NCBI GenBank assembly: GCA_044464225.1
Contig: JBIQLN010000010.1
Span: 45,042-109,041 of the forward strand
Length of the DNA: 64,000 bases
Direction: 5' to 3'
Source of the DNA: 66-474 sp044464225
GTDB taxonomy: Bacteria; Pseudomonadota; Gammaproteobacteria; Xanthomonadales; Rhodanobacteraceae
Positions 25,825 through 36,507 of the stretch are shown piece after piece (within the stretch, counting starts at the first letter, position 1; each line of letters opens with the position of its first letter). The position numbers and the translations under genes are program-made. The notes under the pieces are model-generated. The model searched no databases and was not told the DNA's origin. It worked only from the letters and a program-made list of their open reading frames with translations.

Positions 25825-26991
25825 TCAAGGTGCCGACGATGCGGACGGCGGCGCGGCCGAGGAGCCCGTGGCCGGCGCGAGATCCGGGCCGGCATCGATC
25901 GTGAGGCCCGTCGCCTTCAGCCAGCCGAGATCGAGTCGCCGCACTTCGGCCTTGCCCGTGAACGGCAGCGCCCCGGGTGACTGGCCCGGCTGCGCGGCCA
26001 GCACGCGTTTCCACCAGCGCCCGAACTCGGTGGGCTGCAAGCGCAGGTCGGCGTGTGCGTCATCGCCGTCCAGTTTCAGGGCAACCGTCAGCGGCCGATG
26101 CCCGCGTGCAGGCGAAACGTCCAGCGCAATCTCGTCGGTGACGGGTTCCGGAAGGGCGACGGGCTGGCGGGCGGCCGACCGGGGCGGGGCGGGCGCACTG
26201 GTCGAGGCGGCAGGCTGCGGCGCAAATGCCCGGTGGCGAAGCGTGCCGCGGAGTTGCATCGCGAGGTCTTCGCCGCCGCGCCAACTGCCGCTACCCTCGA
26301 GCTGCAGCGCAATGCCTTGCTGTTCGGCGAGCTGGAAGTTCAGCGCCTTGAGGTCGATCACGCCATCATGCGCCGCCGAGGGTACCGTGGTGAGCACGGC
26401 GGTGAAGCGATTGCCGGCCGCGCCGCGTGCCGCGGCTTCCAGCCGGAACACCTTCCCGGGCGCCAGCGCGCCCGTCTCGACGCTGAAGTCGAACAGCAAC
26501 GGCGAACCGTTGCGGGAAAGCGTGCCCTGGCTCATGTGCACGCCGGTGGTGATCGTGGGCAGGCGCGGCGGTCCGGCGGCGCGGCGCGGCAGGCGCGCGA
26601 GCAGCGATTCGAGTTCGCCGAGGTTCAAATGCGGAGCGGTGACGTCCACGCGTTCGATGGCCACCTCGCCGTGCAGCAGCGCTCGCCATGGCACCACGAT
26701 GGTAGCGCCGGCCGCCTGCAGCACCGGTCTGCTGGAACCCGTGTTGGTCAGGCTGAAGCCCTTCAACTGTACGCCGGGCCGGGGAAACAGGGTGGGTTCG
26801 GCGGGCGCCTGCAGGCGCAGCCTCAGGCCGACCGCGGCAAGGTCGTTTTCCAGCAAGGCCGTGAAACGATCGGGTTGCAGCAGGTTGTGGACGTACACGG
26901 CCACGGCGATCGCCAGCGCAACCAATACCGCGACGATCGCCAATGCAATCCAGCGCAGGAGGTGCCGCGACGATGGCGCGGTGGCCGCCAT
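25825..26991 (-). CDS. AsmA-family envelope protein (short)
   Basis: A 388-residue protein with one N-terminal membrane helix (about residues 13-34) and a periplasmic part. The AsmA start pattern is seen: LQPDRFTALLENDLAA and PGVQLKGFSLTNT. Beta-rich repeats follow (VAIERVDVTAPHLNL). AsmA-like proteins are thought to form bridges for phospholipid transport to the outer membrane. At 388 residues it is much shorter than E. coli AsmA (about 617). Overlap or near contact with ftsY (2 bp) and mutY (3 bp) indicates one transcription unit. Confidence 0.8.
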   Translation of the reverse strand: MAATAPSSRHLLRWIALAIVAVLVALAIAVAVYVHNLLQPDRFTALLENDLAAVGLRLRLQAPAEPTLFPRPGVQLKGFSLTNTGSSRPVLQAAGATIVVPWRALLHGEVAIERVDVTAPHLNLGELESLLARLPRRAAGPPRLPTITTGVHMSQGTLSRNGSPLLFDFSVETGALAPGKVFRLEAAARGAAGNRFTAVLTTVPSAAHDGVIDLKALNFQLAEQQGIALQLEGSGSWRGGEDLAMQLRGTLRHRAFAPQPAASTSAPAPPRSAARQPVALPEPVTDEIALDVSPARGHRPLTVALKLDGDDAHADLRLQPTEFGRWWKRVLAAQPGQSPGALPFTGKAEVRRLDLGWLKATGLTIDAGPDLAPATGSSAAPPSASSAP

Positions 26992-26993
26992 GG

Positions 26994-28112
26994 TCAGCTG
27001 CCGACGGGCAGCAATCCGTCGACGAATGCACGGGCATCGAACACGCGCAGGTCCTCCGCGCGTTCGCCCAGGCCGACGTAACGGATGGGCAGCGCGAACT
27101 CGCGCGCCAATGCGAACACCACGCCGCCCTTGGCGGTACCGTCCAGCTTGGTGACCGCGAGCCCGGTCACGCCGATGGCATTGATGAATTCGCGCACCTG
27201 GTTGATCGCGTTCTGGCCGGTGGTTCCGTCGATCACCATCAGTACTTCGTGCGGTGCCTCGGCGTCGAGCTTGCCGAGCACGCGCTTGACCTTGGCCAGT
27301 TCATCCATCAATCCGGATCGCGTGTGCAGGCGGCCGGCGGTGTCGGCGATCAGGATGTCATGCTTGTGCGCCACGGCCATCTGCAGCGCGTCGAATATCA
27401 CGCTGGCCGAATCCGCCCCCTGCCCCTGAGAGCACACCGCCACGCCCAGCCGCGACCCCCATTCCTGCAACTGCGCGACGGCAGCGGCGCGAAACGTGTC
27501 GCCGGCGGCAAGCAGTACGCCGCGGTTTTCCTGCTGGAACCGCCGCGCCAGTTTGCCGATCGTGGTGGTCTTGCCGACGCCATTGACGCCCACCACCAGC
27601 AGCACGAAGGGCTTGCGCGTGCCGACTTCGAGTGGTTGCGCGACCGGCTGCAGCAGGTCGACGAGGCGCGTGCGCAGGGTTTCCCGCAATGCAAGCGCGT
27701 CGGCGAATTCGCGCTTGTGCATGCGCCGGCGCAGGTCGTCGATCAGCTCGCTGGTGGAAGCCACGCCGACGTCGGCGGAAAGCAGGGTGATTTCCAGCTC
27801 GTCCAGCAAATCGTCGGAGAGCACCGGATTGCGCGAGAACAGCGACGACAAGCCGCGGGCGAAGCCGCTGGACGAAAGCCGGTCGCGCCAACTGCGCCGC
27901 GACGGGGTCGACTGCGCCGGCGCGAGAAGGTCGTCGGGACCACTCGCGACGTTCGGCAATGCGGGTTTCGTCGGCGGTGGCTCGGGCACGTGCCGGGAAG
28001 GGGCACCCGGCTGTCCGGATGCTCCATCCTGCGCGCCGGGAGGTGCGTCGGGCGTCGGTGGCGGTTCGGGATGCGGCTTGCGGCCGGCCAGTTTGTTCCA
28101 GAGACTCGGCAT
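26994..28112 (-). CDS. ftsY: Signal recognition particle receptor FtsY
   Basis: A 372-residue SRP-receptor GTPase that delivers nascent membrane proteins to SecYEG. The N-terminal A domain is short and rich in Pro (residues 1-75). The N domain covers about 85-160 and the NG GTPase follows. G1 is GVNGVGKTTT (175-184), then GDTFRAAAVAQL, DTAGRLHT and TKLDGTAKGG. The ATG at 28112 gives the normal start (MPSLWNKLAG); an upstream in-frame ATG is less likely. It heads the ftsY-asmA-mutY-yggX run. Confidence 0.95.
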   Translation of the reverse strand: MPSLWNKLAGRKPHPEPPPTPDAPPGAQDGASGQPGAPSRHVPEPPPTKPALPNVASGPDDLLAPAQSTPSRRSWRDRLSSSGFARGLSSLFSRNPVLSDDLLDELEITLLSADVGVASTSELIDDLRRRMHKREFADALALRETLRTRLVDLLQPVAQPLEVGTRKPFVLLVVGVNGVGKTTTIGKLARRFQQENRGVLLAAGDTFRAAAVAQLQEWGSRLGVAVCSQGQGADSASVIFDALQMAVAHKHDILIADTAGRLHTRSGLMDELAKVKRVLGKLDAEAPHEVLMVIDGTTGQNAINQVREFINAIGVTGLAVTKLDGTAKGGVVFALAREFALPIRYVGLGERAEDLRVFDARAFVDGLLPVGS

Positions 28113-28168
28113 CGGGTTCACGCTTGGGGATGCAGGTCGAAATGCTAACACCGGGTTGCTTTACCAAT

Positions 28169-28194
28169 GCGATCATCCATGATCGCGGCGCAAC
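28169..28194. repeat. REP-like palindromic repeat, copy 1
   Basis: GCGATCATCCATGATCGC, a hairpin with a 7-bp stem, is followed by GGCGCAAC. It is the first of three copies in the window (others at 28265 and 62870). Confidence 0.7.
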
Positions 28195-28264
28195 AATCCC
28201 GCGTCCGGAAGGAATGGCGGTCGTCGATACCAGAACGGCCACCCATGGCCCGACCATTTTTCTT

Positions 28265-28290
28265 GCGATCATCCGTGATCGCGGCGCAAC
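28265..28290. repeat. REP-like palindromic repeat, copy 2
   Basis: GCGATCATCCGTGATCGC is followed by GGCGCAAC, with one base different from copy 1 over 26 bp. It is a direct repeat 96 bp from copy 1, in the divergent region between ftsY and rsmD. Confidence 0.7.
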
Positions 28291-28380
28291 GATTCCTGCT
28301 GCCTCCTGAAGGCAGGGCGATCGCCAACTCCACAACGGGCTTCCTGCCCCGACTTTTCACGACAACGGCTTCGGACAGGT

Positions 28381-28965
28381 ATGGGGAAACGACATCAAGG
28401 CACGATACCGCCGGGGCACGTCCACATCATCGGCGGGCGACTGCGCGGATCGCGGTTGAGCGTGCCGACGTTGCCGGGCCTGCGTCCGACGCCGCAGCGG
28501 CTTCGCCAGACGCTGTTCGACTGGCTGGCGCCGGTGATCGACGGCGCCCGTGTGCTCGACGTTTTCGCCGGAACCGGTGCATTGGGCATCGAAGCCTTGT
28601 CGCGGGGTGCGCGGCGGGCGGTTTTTTTCGAGCAGGAGCGTGCGCAGGCGCAGGCGATCGAGGCGGATCTTGCGCGCCTGCACCAGGATGCCGCGACCGT
28701 GCGGCACGAGGACGCGCTGCGCGCATTGGCTGCACCTGCGGCGGAAGAATTCGACCTCGCTTTCGTGGATCCGCCCTTCGGCGCGGCGCTGTGGGCGCAT
28801 GCGGCGATGCTGCTCGATCACAAGGGCTGGCTGGCCCCGGATGCGTGGGTGTACGTGGAATCGGGCGTCGAGGACGCGTGGGAGATTCCCGTGCACTGGC
28901 GCGTGCACCGGCAGCGCGATGCAGGCGCAGTGCGCGGTACCTTGTTTCGCGTCGGGCGGGATTGA
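28381..28965 (+). CDS. rsmD: 16S rRNA (guanine-966 N2)-methyltransferase RsmD
   Basis: A 194-residue SAM-dependent methyltransferase acting on G966 of 16S rRNA. The N terminus has IIGGRLRGSRLSVP and then LRPTPQRLRQTLFDWL. The SAM site is VLDVFAGTGALGIEALSRGA. The catalytic motif is FVDPPFG (the DPPF/Y type for N2 of guanine). The length is normal. It lies next to coaD, a common gene pair in Proteobacteria, with 47 bp between them. Confidence 0.94.
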   Translation: MGKRHQGTIPPGHVHIIGGRLRGSRLSVPTLPGLRPTPQRLRQTLFDWLAPVIDGARVLDVFAGTGALGIEALSRGARRAVFFEQERAQAQAIEADLARLHQDAATVRHEDALRALAAPAAEEFDLAFVDPPFGAALWAHAAMLLDHKGWLAPDAWVYVESGVEDAWEIPVHWRVHRQRDAGAVRGTLFRVGRD

Positions 28966-29012
28966 TGTGCGCGGCGCTGTCACGTCGGCGCTGCAAGATG
29001 GCACAATGGGGC

Positions 29013-29567
29013 ATGGGGACCCACAAGCCAACCCGATCCAACCCGCGCATCGCGGTGTATCCGGGCACCTTCGACCCGATCACCAACGGCCATGGCGATC
29101 TGGTCGCCCGCGCGGCGCCACTGTTTGACAAGATCATCGTGGCGGTCGCGCGTTCCAGCGGCAAGACGCCGCGGTTCGAACTGGACGAACGGGTCGCACT
29201 TGCGCGCGCCGCGCTGGCCGACGTACCGAACGTCGAAGTGCGCGGCTTCGATACCCTGCTGGCAAGCTTCATGACCGAATGCGGCGCGGGCGTGATCCTG
29301 CGCGGATTGCGCGCGGTGTCCGATTTCGAGTATGAGTTCCAGCTTGCCAGCATGAACCGGCATCTGATTCCGCAAGCCGAGACGTTGTTCCTGACGCCGG
29401 CCGAGGAATGGAGTTTCATTTCTTCGTCGCTGGTGCGCGAAATCGCGAGCCTCGGCGGCGATGTTTCCAATTTTGTTCATCCGGCTGTCCAGAAGGCCTT
29501 GCGTCGACACCGACGCAAGCCGGGGGGGCGAGCTGGTTCCGCCGTTCCACGCAAGTCATCGAGGTGA
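29013..29567 (+). CDS. coaD: Phosphopantetheine adenylyltransferase (CoaD)
   Basis: A 184-residue enzyme of coenzyme A synthesis that joins AMP from ATP to 4'-phosphopantetheine. The nucleotidyl-transferase signature is AVYPGTFDPITNGH. The second signature region is SFISSSLVREIASLGGDVS. The core is typical. The C-terminal tail is longer and basic (RRHRRKPGGRAG) compared with the usual end. ATG 28998 would add five residues. It overlaps nothing, but its stop lies 5 bp before the following lipoprotein gene. Confidence 0.93.
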   Translation: MGTHKPTRSNPRIAVYPGTFDPITNGHGDLVARAAPLFDKIIVAVARSSGKTPRFELDERVALARAALADVPNVEVRGFDTLLASFMTECGAGVILRGLRAVSDFEYEFQLASMNRHLIPQAETLFLTPAEEWSFISSSLVREIASLGGDVSNFVHPAVQKALRRHRRKPGGRAGSAVPRKSSR

Positions 29568-29572
29568 TCGCC

Positions 29573-30127
29573 ATGCGCAAATTCCTTTTCATCGCCGCCA
29601 TCGCGCTGCTGGGGACCGTAGGTCTCAGTGCCTGCAACGACAGTGGCGAAGGCCAGACGACGGTCGAGGCCAAGGCAACCAAGCCCACCGACTCCAACGA
29701 CATCAAGGGCTGGCAGGCCTATCTGACCCAGATCGTGCAGGACAACCTGGGCAATATCACCAACACCCCGTACGTTTACTTCGTCCCGGACGTGCCGGTC
29801 CAGGTCGCGGCAGCCGGAGCCTCGGCGGGCGCGGCCGGCACGGCGGGCCAACCGGCCAGTGCTTCATCCGCGGAGGCGACCCTGGGCCGCGTCCAGGACC
29901 AGCTCAACACGGTGGTCGCCGCGACCGTGTTGCCGGGCAACATGGTGGCTGCGGGCGGCCCGAACTCGGCCACCACCGCCAAGGTGCTGGAGAACGCGTT
30001 CAGCCAGGCGTCACCGGGATCCTTCAAGGGCGTGGTGGTGCTGTTCATCGGTGACAAGGCGGACGAGGCCGCGGTGAAAGCCGCCGTCGACCCCAGCGGT
30101 GCGACGTTCAAGTTCGCGCAAATGTAA
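29573..30127 (+). CDS. Putative lipoprotein of unknown function
   Basis: A 184-residue protein with a lipoprotein signal peptide. The lipobox is LSAC, with the modified cysteine at about residue 21. The part after it is hydrophilic and contains a segment WQAYLTQIVQDNLGNITNTPYV. An Ala/Gly-rich linker follows at about 83-105 (AAAGASAGAAGTAG). The C-terminal half may be a small alpha/beta domain (FKGVVVLFIGDKADEAAV). No family is recognised. GAGGTGA before the ATG overlaps the coaD stop, so translation is probably linked to coaD. Confidence 0.7.
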   Translation: MRKFLFIAAIALLGTVGLSACNDSGEGQTTVEAKATKPTDSNDIKGWQAYLTQIVQDNLGNITNTPYVYFVPDVPVQVAAAGASAGAAGTAGQPASASSAEATLGRVQDQLNTVVAATVLPGNMVAAGGPNSATTAKVLENAFSQASPGSFKGVVVLFIGDKADEAAVKAAVDPSGATFKFAQM

Positions 30128-30173
30128 GGAAGCGGTTGCTTCGCGCGTGACCGATCGTGCTTCCACGACGTCC

Positions 30174-30198
30174 GGCCGACCGGCAACGCCGGTCGGCC
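30174..30198 (+). terminator. Strong hairpin after the lipoprotein gene
   Basis: A perfect 11-bp stem (GGCCGACCGGC / GCCGGTCGGCC) with a 3-nt loop lies about 46 bp after the stop codon. There is no T-run, so it may be a weak terminator or a transcript-stabilising structure. Confidence 0.5.
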
Positions 30199-30354
30199 AT
30201 CCCTTGGCTCGTGGGGGTTGAAGAAGCGCGCGCCATGATGGCCAGGCCATGGATGACCAGGGAAAACGAAGCGCAGGCCGGTCGATCCGGGTTTCGGGTT
30301 GCTGTCATGCGATAATTGCGGTTTTGCGCCGCCCGGCGGCGATGCCAGCGCCCC

Positions 30355-32145
<1,791 letters not shown>

Positions 32146-32194
32146 GTGAGGCCGGGAGTCGGGACTCGGAGCTCGAAAGCGCGGATCGGGTAGC

Positions 32195-32337
32195 TTGGGC
32201 TGAATGCAATGAAGCCCGAACCGGTATTTCTCCCGACATTGGGCTTCGACGATGAAGCCGGCTCAGCCCAACCTGCTGCGGGCGGGTGCTGGCGGGATGA
32301 CGAAAGTCACTGGATTTCCGCATCAGCGGAAATGACG
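32195..32337. repeat. Palindromic repeats in the lepA-lepB gap
   Basis: The 242-bp gap has no gene. It contains a perfect 9-bp inverted repeat (TTGGGCTGA at 32195 and TCAGCCCAA at 32263) with an inner GGCTTC/GAAGCC hairpin. A second hairpin TTTCCGC/GCGGAAA is at 32315-32332. GGGATGACG (32294-32302) and AAATGACG (32330-32337) resemble the ends of the elements at 15191 and 17758. Confidence 0.55.
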
Positions 32338-32387
32338 ATGGCCACAGATGCAAAACCGCGCCTTGCGCGCGATCCAAGGATTACGCA

Positions 32388-33290
32388 GTGAAGAAAGACG
32401 CATTGGGGACCGTGGTGCTTGTGGCGATCGTCGCCATATGTCTCTACATCTGGTACAGGACTTCGGATTTCGCGCTGGCGCTGGTGCTGATCACGGCCGC
32501 GTTCTTCGCGATCTGGGCCATCGACCGCATTGCCTTCGCGCGCAGCCGGCGGGAGCGCGCCGCGGCGGATGGCCGCAAGCCGCACGAGCCCGTGCTGGTC
32601 GATTACGCGCGCTCGTTCTTCCCGGTGATCCTGGCGGTGCTGCTGTTCCGCACATTCCTGCTGGAACCGTTCCGGATCCCGTCGGGCTCGATGATGCCAA
32701 CCCTCCTGGTCGGCGATTTCGTGTTGGTCAACAAGTTCGCGTACGGCCTGCGCTTGCCCGTGACCAATACCAAGATCCTCGACACCGGCGAACCCAGGCG
32801 CGGCGACATCGCGGTATTCCGGTACCCGCTGAATCCCAGGGAGGATTACATCAAGCGCATCGTTGGCTTGCCCGGCGACACCGTCAAGGTGGTTGGCGAG
32901 GATGTTTCCATCAATGGCAAACCGCTGCCACAGACCCTCGTCGGCGAATACCGCGGCACCGACAAGGTCAGCATCCAGATGGAGGAGAATCCCAACGTGT
33001 CGCCGGTGCAGCTCTACACGGAAGATCTGGACGGGGTTACGCATTCCACGCTGCACTTCCGGTACGTCGAGTCGTACAACTGCATCGGCTCCGGCGGCAC
33101 CCTCACGGCTGATGGCGGCTGCGAATGGAAGGTGCCGCAGGGCCAGTACTTCGCGATGGGAGACAATCGCGACAACAGCGCCGACAGCCGCTTCTGGGGC
33201 TTCGTTCCGGAAAAGAACCTCGCCGGCAAGGCATTCTTCATCTGGTTCAGCCTCGCCGACTGGCACCGGATCGGTACGGTCCTGCAATAG
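32388..33290 (+). CDS. lepB: Signal peptidase I
   Basis: A 300-residue membrane protease that removes signal peptides from exported proteins. Two N-terminal membrane helices (about 8-20 and 28-46) and a third at about 77-92 precede the catalytic domain. The nucleophile is Ser101 (IPSGSMMPTLL), and the general base is Lys156 (YIKRIVGLPGD). The box near the end, MGDNRDNSADSR, is typical. The start is a GTG with AAGGA 7 bp upstream. It normally stands before a DUF4845 gene and rnc, but here a hydrolase gene separates it from them. Confidence 0.95.
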   Translation: MKKDALGTVVLVAIVAICLYIWYRTSDFALALVLITAAFFAIWAIDRIAFARSRRERAAADGRKPHEPVLVDYARSFFPVILAVLLFRTFLLEPFRIPSGSMMPTLLVGDFVLVNKFAYGLRLPVTNTKILDTGEPRRGDIAVFRYPLNPREDYIKRIVGLPGDTVKVVGEDVSINGKPLPQTLVGEYRGTDKVSIQMEENPNVSPVQLYTEDLDGVTHSTLHFRYVESYNCIGSGGTLTADGGCEWKVPQGQYFAMGDNRDNSADSRFWGFVPEKNLAGKAFFIWFSLADWHRIGTVLQ

Positions 33291-33375
33291 TTTCCGTCGC
33301 CCCATGACCTTCGAGGGATGGACGCCGCGCGCAGGGCGTGCGCCAATGGACACACGCGTCGACGGGAGGGCCATC

Positions 33376-35169
33376 ATGCAACGCGTCCGCAGGTTTTTCG
33401 CCGGTGGGTTGCTGGCGATCGTGGCAGTGTGCGCCGTCGTTCCGCAGGCGACGGCAAGACCGGTCGGCGGAAACGTGGTGGTGGATCTTCACCACATGGT
33501 TCCGATGCGCGATGGCGTGAAGCTGGCCGCGACGATCTGGCGCCCGGCGGACCAGAAGAAGCCATTGCCCGTGGTGCTGGTACTGACGCCGTACATCTCC
33601 GACGAAACCCAGGGGCGCGCCGTCAAGTTTGCCGAAAACGGCTACGCCTACGTGAGCGTCGACGTGCGTGGACGCGGTACTTCGGAGGGCAAGTTCACGC
33701 CGCTCTACGGCAATGGCCCGGACGGCGCCGACCTGATCGAATGGCTGGCGAAACAGCCGTGGTGCGACGGACGCGTGGTGACGCGCGGTGGTTCGTATCG
33801 CGGCATGGACCAGTGGCAGATACTGGCGCAGCATCCGGCGCATCTTGCGGCGGCGGTGCCGACCGCAGCGGTGTATCCCGGCTGGGATTACCCGCAACCG
33901 AAAGGCATTTTCCTCAGTTATGCGGCGCAGTGGCTCGCGTTCACCAGCGGCAACACGGGACAGGACAACCTGTTCGGCGACCGGACGTACTGGCAGTCGC
34001 GTTTCGCGGACGTCTACGAACACCACCAGCCATTCTCCCGGCTCGCCGATCTCGCGGGCACCAATCGTGCCGCCTTCCTCGAGTGGCTGGATCATCCGGG
34101 CTACGACGCTTACTGGGCGGACTACAACCCGAAGCCGGACGATTACAAATCCATCGACATCCCCATCCTCACGATCACCGGCTACTTCGACGGCGACCAG
34201 CCCGGCGCGTTGCGCTATTACCGCGAGTTCATGGCGAACGCTTCGACCGACGCGAAACGGAACTTCTATCTGCTGATGGGTCCGTGGGATCACCCCGGCA
34301 CGCGGCACCCCAGGGAGAAGCTCGGCGGCCTGGCCTTCGACAGGAAATCGGTGCTGGACATCGACCAACTCCACATCGATTTCTTCAACTGGGCCCTGAA
34401 GGGTGGCAAGCGCCCGGACATCCTGAGCCACCGCGTGAATTACTATGTGATGGGCGCCGATGAATGGCGCCATGCCGATTCGCTGGAAGACCTGTCGGAC
34501 CGCACGCTGCGGTTGTACCTGTCCTCCCCGGGCAGCGATGCGCATGACGTGTTCCATGCCGGGCTGCTGACGACAGCGCGACCCGGCGAGCAGCCGGCCG
34601 ACACGTTCACGGATGACCCGTTGAAGCTGGTGCCCACGGATGACCTGCTGAAGGACCAGCCCGATGATTACCTCGTGCATTCCGCCGAGCCGTTCAAGGC
34701 GGACCGGCTCGTCTACGTGAGCGGGCGGCTGCCGGAGTCGATCACGCTCGCCGGCGCGATGAAGCTCCTGGCGAACATTTCGCTGGATACTCCGGATGGC
34801 GACATTGGCGCGGAAGTGGACGCGATCCTGCCGGACGGGCGCACGCTGGTGCTGGGTCGTGACATGGTGCGTGCGCGTTTTCGCCATGGCATGGCCAATC
34901 CGCAGCTCGCCACACCGGGCGCGACCGAGCCGTGGCGCTTCGACGGGTTCTACTTCAGCGTCCGCGAGCTGCCCAAAGGCGCGCGCCTGCGCGTGGTGCT
35001 GGCGCCGCTGAACACCCCGGACCTGCAGAAGAACTACAACTCCGGCGGACGCATCGGCTACGAAACAGCCAGGGATGCGCGCACCGCCACGTTCTCCATT
35101 CATCTTGGGCCGCGACAGCCGAGCTATCTCGAATTGCCGTTAGCCCCGCGGAAGCAGGTCACGAAATGA
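33376..35169 (+). CDS. Secreted CocE/NonD family serine hydrolase (X-Pro dipeptidyl-peptidase-like)
   Basis: A 597-residue exported hydrolase. The signal peptide is at about residues 1-27 (ending ATA). The alpha/beta-hydrolase core has the CocE motif GGSYRG with nucleophile Ser140, and Asp272 (GYFDGDQ) and His306 (GPWDHPG) complete the triad. The C-terminal jelly-roll domain of the family is at about 370-590. The substrate class cannot be told; cocaine esterase, glutaryl-amide acylase and X-Pro peptidase are relatives. GGGAGGG before the ATG at 33376 sets the start. It is inserted between lepB and the DUF4845 gene, which usually adjoin. Confidence 0.87.
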   Translation: MQRVRRFFAGGLLAIVAVCAVVPQATARPVGGNVVVDLHHMVPMRDGVKLAATIWRPADQKKPLPVVLVLTPYISDETQGRAVKFAENGYAYVSVDVRGRGTSEGKFTPLYGNGPDGADLIEWLAKQPWCDGRVVTRGGSYRGMDQWQILAQHPAHLAAAVPTAAVYPGWDYPQPKGIFLSYAAQWLAFTSGNTGQDNLFGDRTYWQSRFADVYEHHQPFSRLADLAGTNRAAFLEWLDHPGYDAYWADYNPKPDDYKSIDIPILTITGYFDGDQPGALRYYREFMANASTDAKRNFYLLMGPWDHPGTRHPREKLGGLAFDRKSVLDIDQLHIDFFNWALKGGKRPDILSHRVNYYVMGADEWRHADSLEDLSDRTLRLYLSSPGSDAHDVFHAGLLTTARPGEQPADTFTDDPLKLVPTDDLLKDQPDDYLVHSAEPFKADRLVYVSGRLPESITLAGAMKLLANISLDTPDGDIGAEVDAILPDGRTLVLGRDMVRARFRHGMANPQLATPGATEPWRFDGFYFSVRELPKGARLRVVLAPLNTPDLQKNYNSGGRIGYETARDARTATFSIHLGPRQPSYLELPLAPRKQVTK

Positions 35170-35297
35170 GGAGGTCGCTTCGCCTTCCATGCGCAGTTTC
35201 GGCAAGTTGCATTAAGCTCTTGCCGTCCCGCGGGCTGAGGATGCCCTTGTTGCGGCGGGCTGAATATTCCCAATCGAAGTGCGAGGGGGGCGACTCC

Positions 35298-35681
35298 ATG
35301 AAACGTCAATCGGGCATTACCCTGGTCGGGTTCCTGATCATCCTGATCATCCTTGCCTTTTTCGGCTATACGGCAATGAAGCTGGTCCCTCCGTACATCG
35401 AGTACATGGGCGTGGTCAAGGCCATGAATCAGGTCGCCTCGGAACCGGACACCGCCAGCAAGTCACCCGACCAGATTCGCGCGGACCTCGGCTTCAAGGG
35501 CAGCTTCCAGTACGTGGACGACGACACGCTGGGTGCCCAGGCCGTGCACGTGGTCGCCGCGCCGGGCGGCGGTTCATTGCTGCAGGTGAAGTACGACAAG
35601 AAGATCCCGTGGATCTACAACATCGACTTCCTGGTGCACTTCGAGAAATCGGTGCCGTTGAAGTTGCAAGTGCAACAGTGA
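35298..35681 (+). CDS. DUF4845 family membrane-anchored protein
   Basis: A 127-residue protein. One N-terminal hydrophobic helix (about residues 7-25) anchors it, with a start (MKRQSGITLVGFLIILIILA) that looks like a type-IV pilin leader but lacks the usual Glu at position 5 of the mature form. A periplasmic domain with PWIYNIDFLVHFEKSVPL follows. DUF4845 genes usually stand between lepB and rnc, which supports the call. Function is unknown. Its stop is 1 bp before the rnc start codon. Confidence 0.82.
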   Translation: MKRQSGITLVGFLIILIILAFFGYTAMKLVPPYIEYMGVVKAMNQVASEPDTASKSPDQIRADLGFKGSFQYVDDDTLGAQAVHVVAAPGGGSLLQVKYDKKIPWIYNIDFLVHFEKSVPLKLQVQQ

Positions 35682-35682
35682 C

Positions 35683-36339
35683 GTGAAGCTCGGCTACCAC
35701 TTCACCGACGAAACCCTGCTGGAACTTGCCCTGACCCATCGCAGCGCGGGGCGCCCCAACAACGAGCGACTGGAATTCCTGGGCGATGCGCTGGTGAACC
35801 TGGTGGTCGCCGAGATGTTGTTCGACGCGCGCGAGCGTGCCAGCGAGGGCGAACTCTCGCGCCTGCGCGCGCAATTGGTGAGCGAGCCTGCACTGGCGGA
35901 GCGTGCGCGCGAATTGCGGCTGGGCGAGGCGCTGAAGCTGGGTTCGGGAGAGCTCAAGAGCGGCGGGTTCAGGCGTGATTCGATTCTCGCGGATGCGTTC
36001 GAAGCCGTGGTGGCCGCGATTTATCGCGACGGCGGCTACATTGCTTGCCGCGAATGGCTGCATGCGATTTTCGCCCGCCCGCTGGCCGAGGCGGGGCCTC
36101 CGCAAAAAGACCCCAAAACGCGCCTGCAGGAATGGCTGCAGGGGCGCGGCCTGCCGCTGCCACACTATGAACTGCTGGCCGAACGCGGCGATGAGCACGC
36201 GCGGATTTTCGACGTGGTGTGCGCGATCGAACAACCCTATCCTGCCCGCTTCGACGGCAGTGGCGGCAGCCGGCGGGCCGCCGAGCAGGTGGCCGCCGAA
36301 GCGGCATTGGGTCATCTCGCCGCCCACGAGAAACCGTGA
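35683..36339 (+). CDS. rnc: Ribonuclease III
   Basis: A 218-residue double-strand-specific RNase that processes rRNA precursors and structured mRNAs. The signature NERLEFLGDALVNLVVAE (28-45) includes Glu31 and Asp35 of the metal site. The second catalytic segment is ADAFEAVVAAIYRDGGY. A C-terminal dsRNA-binding domain begins DPKTRLQEWLQGRG. The GTG start at 35683 lies one base after the DUF4845 stop. It is slightly short for the family (about 225), mainly at the N terminus. Confidence 0.95.
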   Translation: MKLGYHFTDETLLELALTHRSAGRPNNERLEFLGDALVNLVVAEMLFDARERASEGELSRLRAQLVSEPALAERARELRLGEALKLGSGELKSGGFRRDSILADAFEAVVAAIYRDGGYIACREWLHAIFARPLAEAGPPQKDPKTRLQEWLQGRGLPLPHYELLAERGDEHARIFDVVCAIEQPYPARFDGSGGSRRAAEQVAAEAALGHLAAHEKP

Positions 36340-36507
36340 TGGCCGGAAGGGCTCCTGCGACGCCGACCGGGGCGGACGCACCCGTCGGCGCTGCTTGCTT
36401 TATCCGTGTCCATCGGCGTAAATCCCGTCCACAATTCCTTTCCGCAACGGCGGCGAAACCTTGATGTCCAAGTGCAGGTGTTTGTTTTCGACGGGACGGA
36501 GGTTTCC

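Noticed and set aside
28167..29012. Upstream extension of the coaD frame over rsmD and the ftsY-rsmD gap
   Set aside because: CoaD proteins begin close to the AVYPGTFDP motif, and the extension overlaps rsmD in another frame.
33247..35103. Open frame of 618 codons on the minus strand
   Set aside because: It is antisense to the CocE/NonD hydrolase gene, which has a full catalytic triad.
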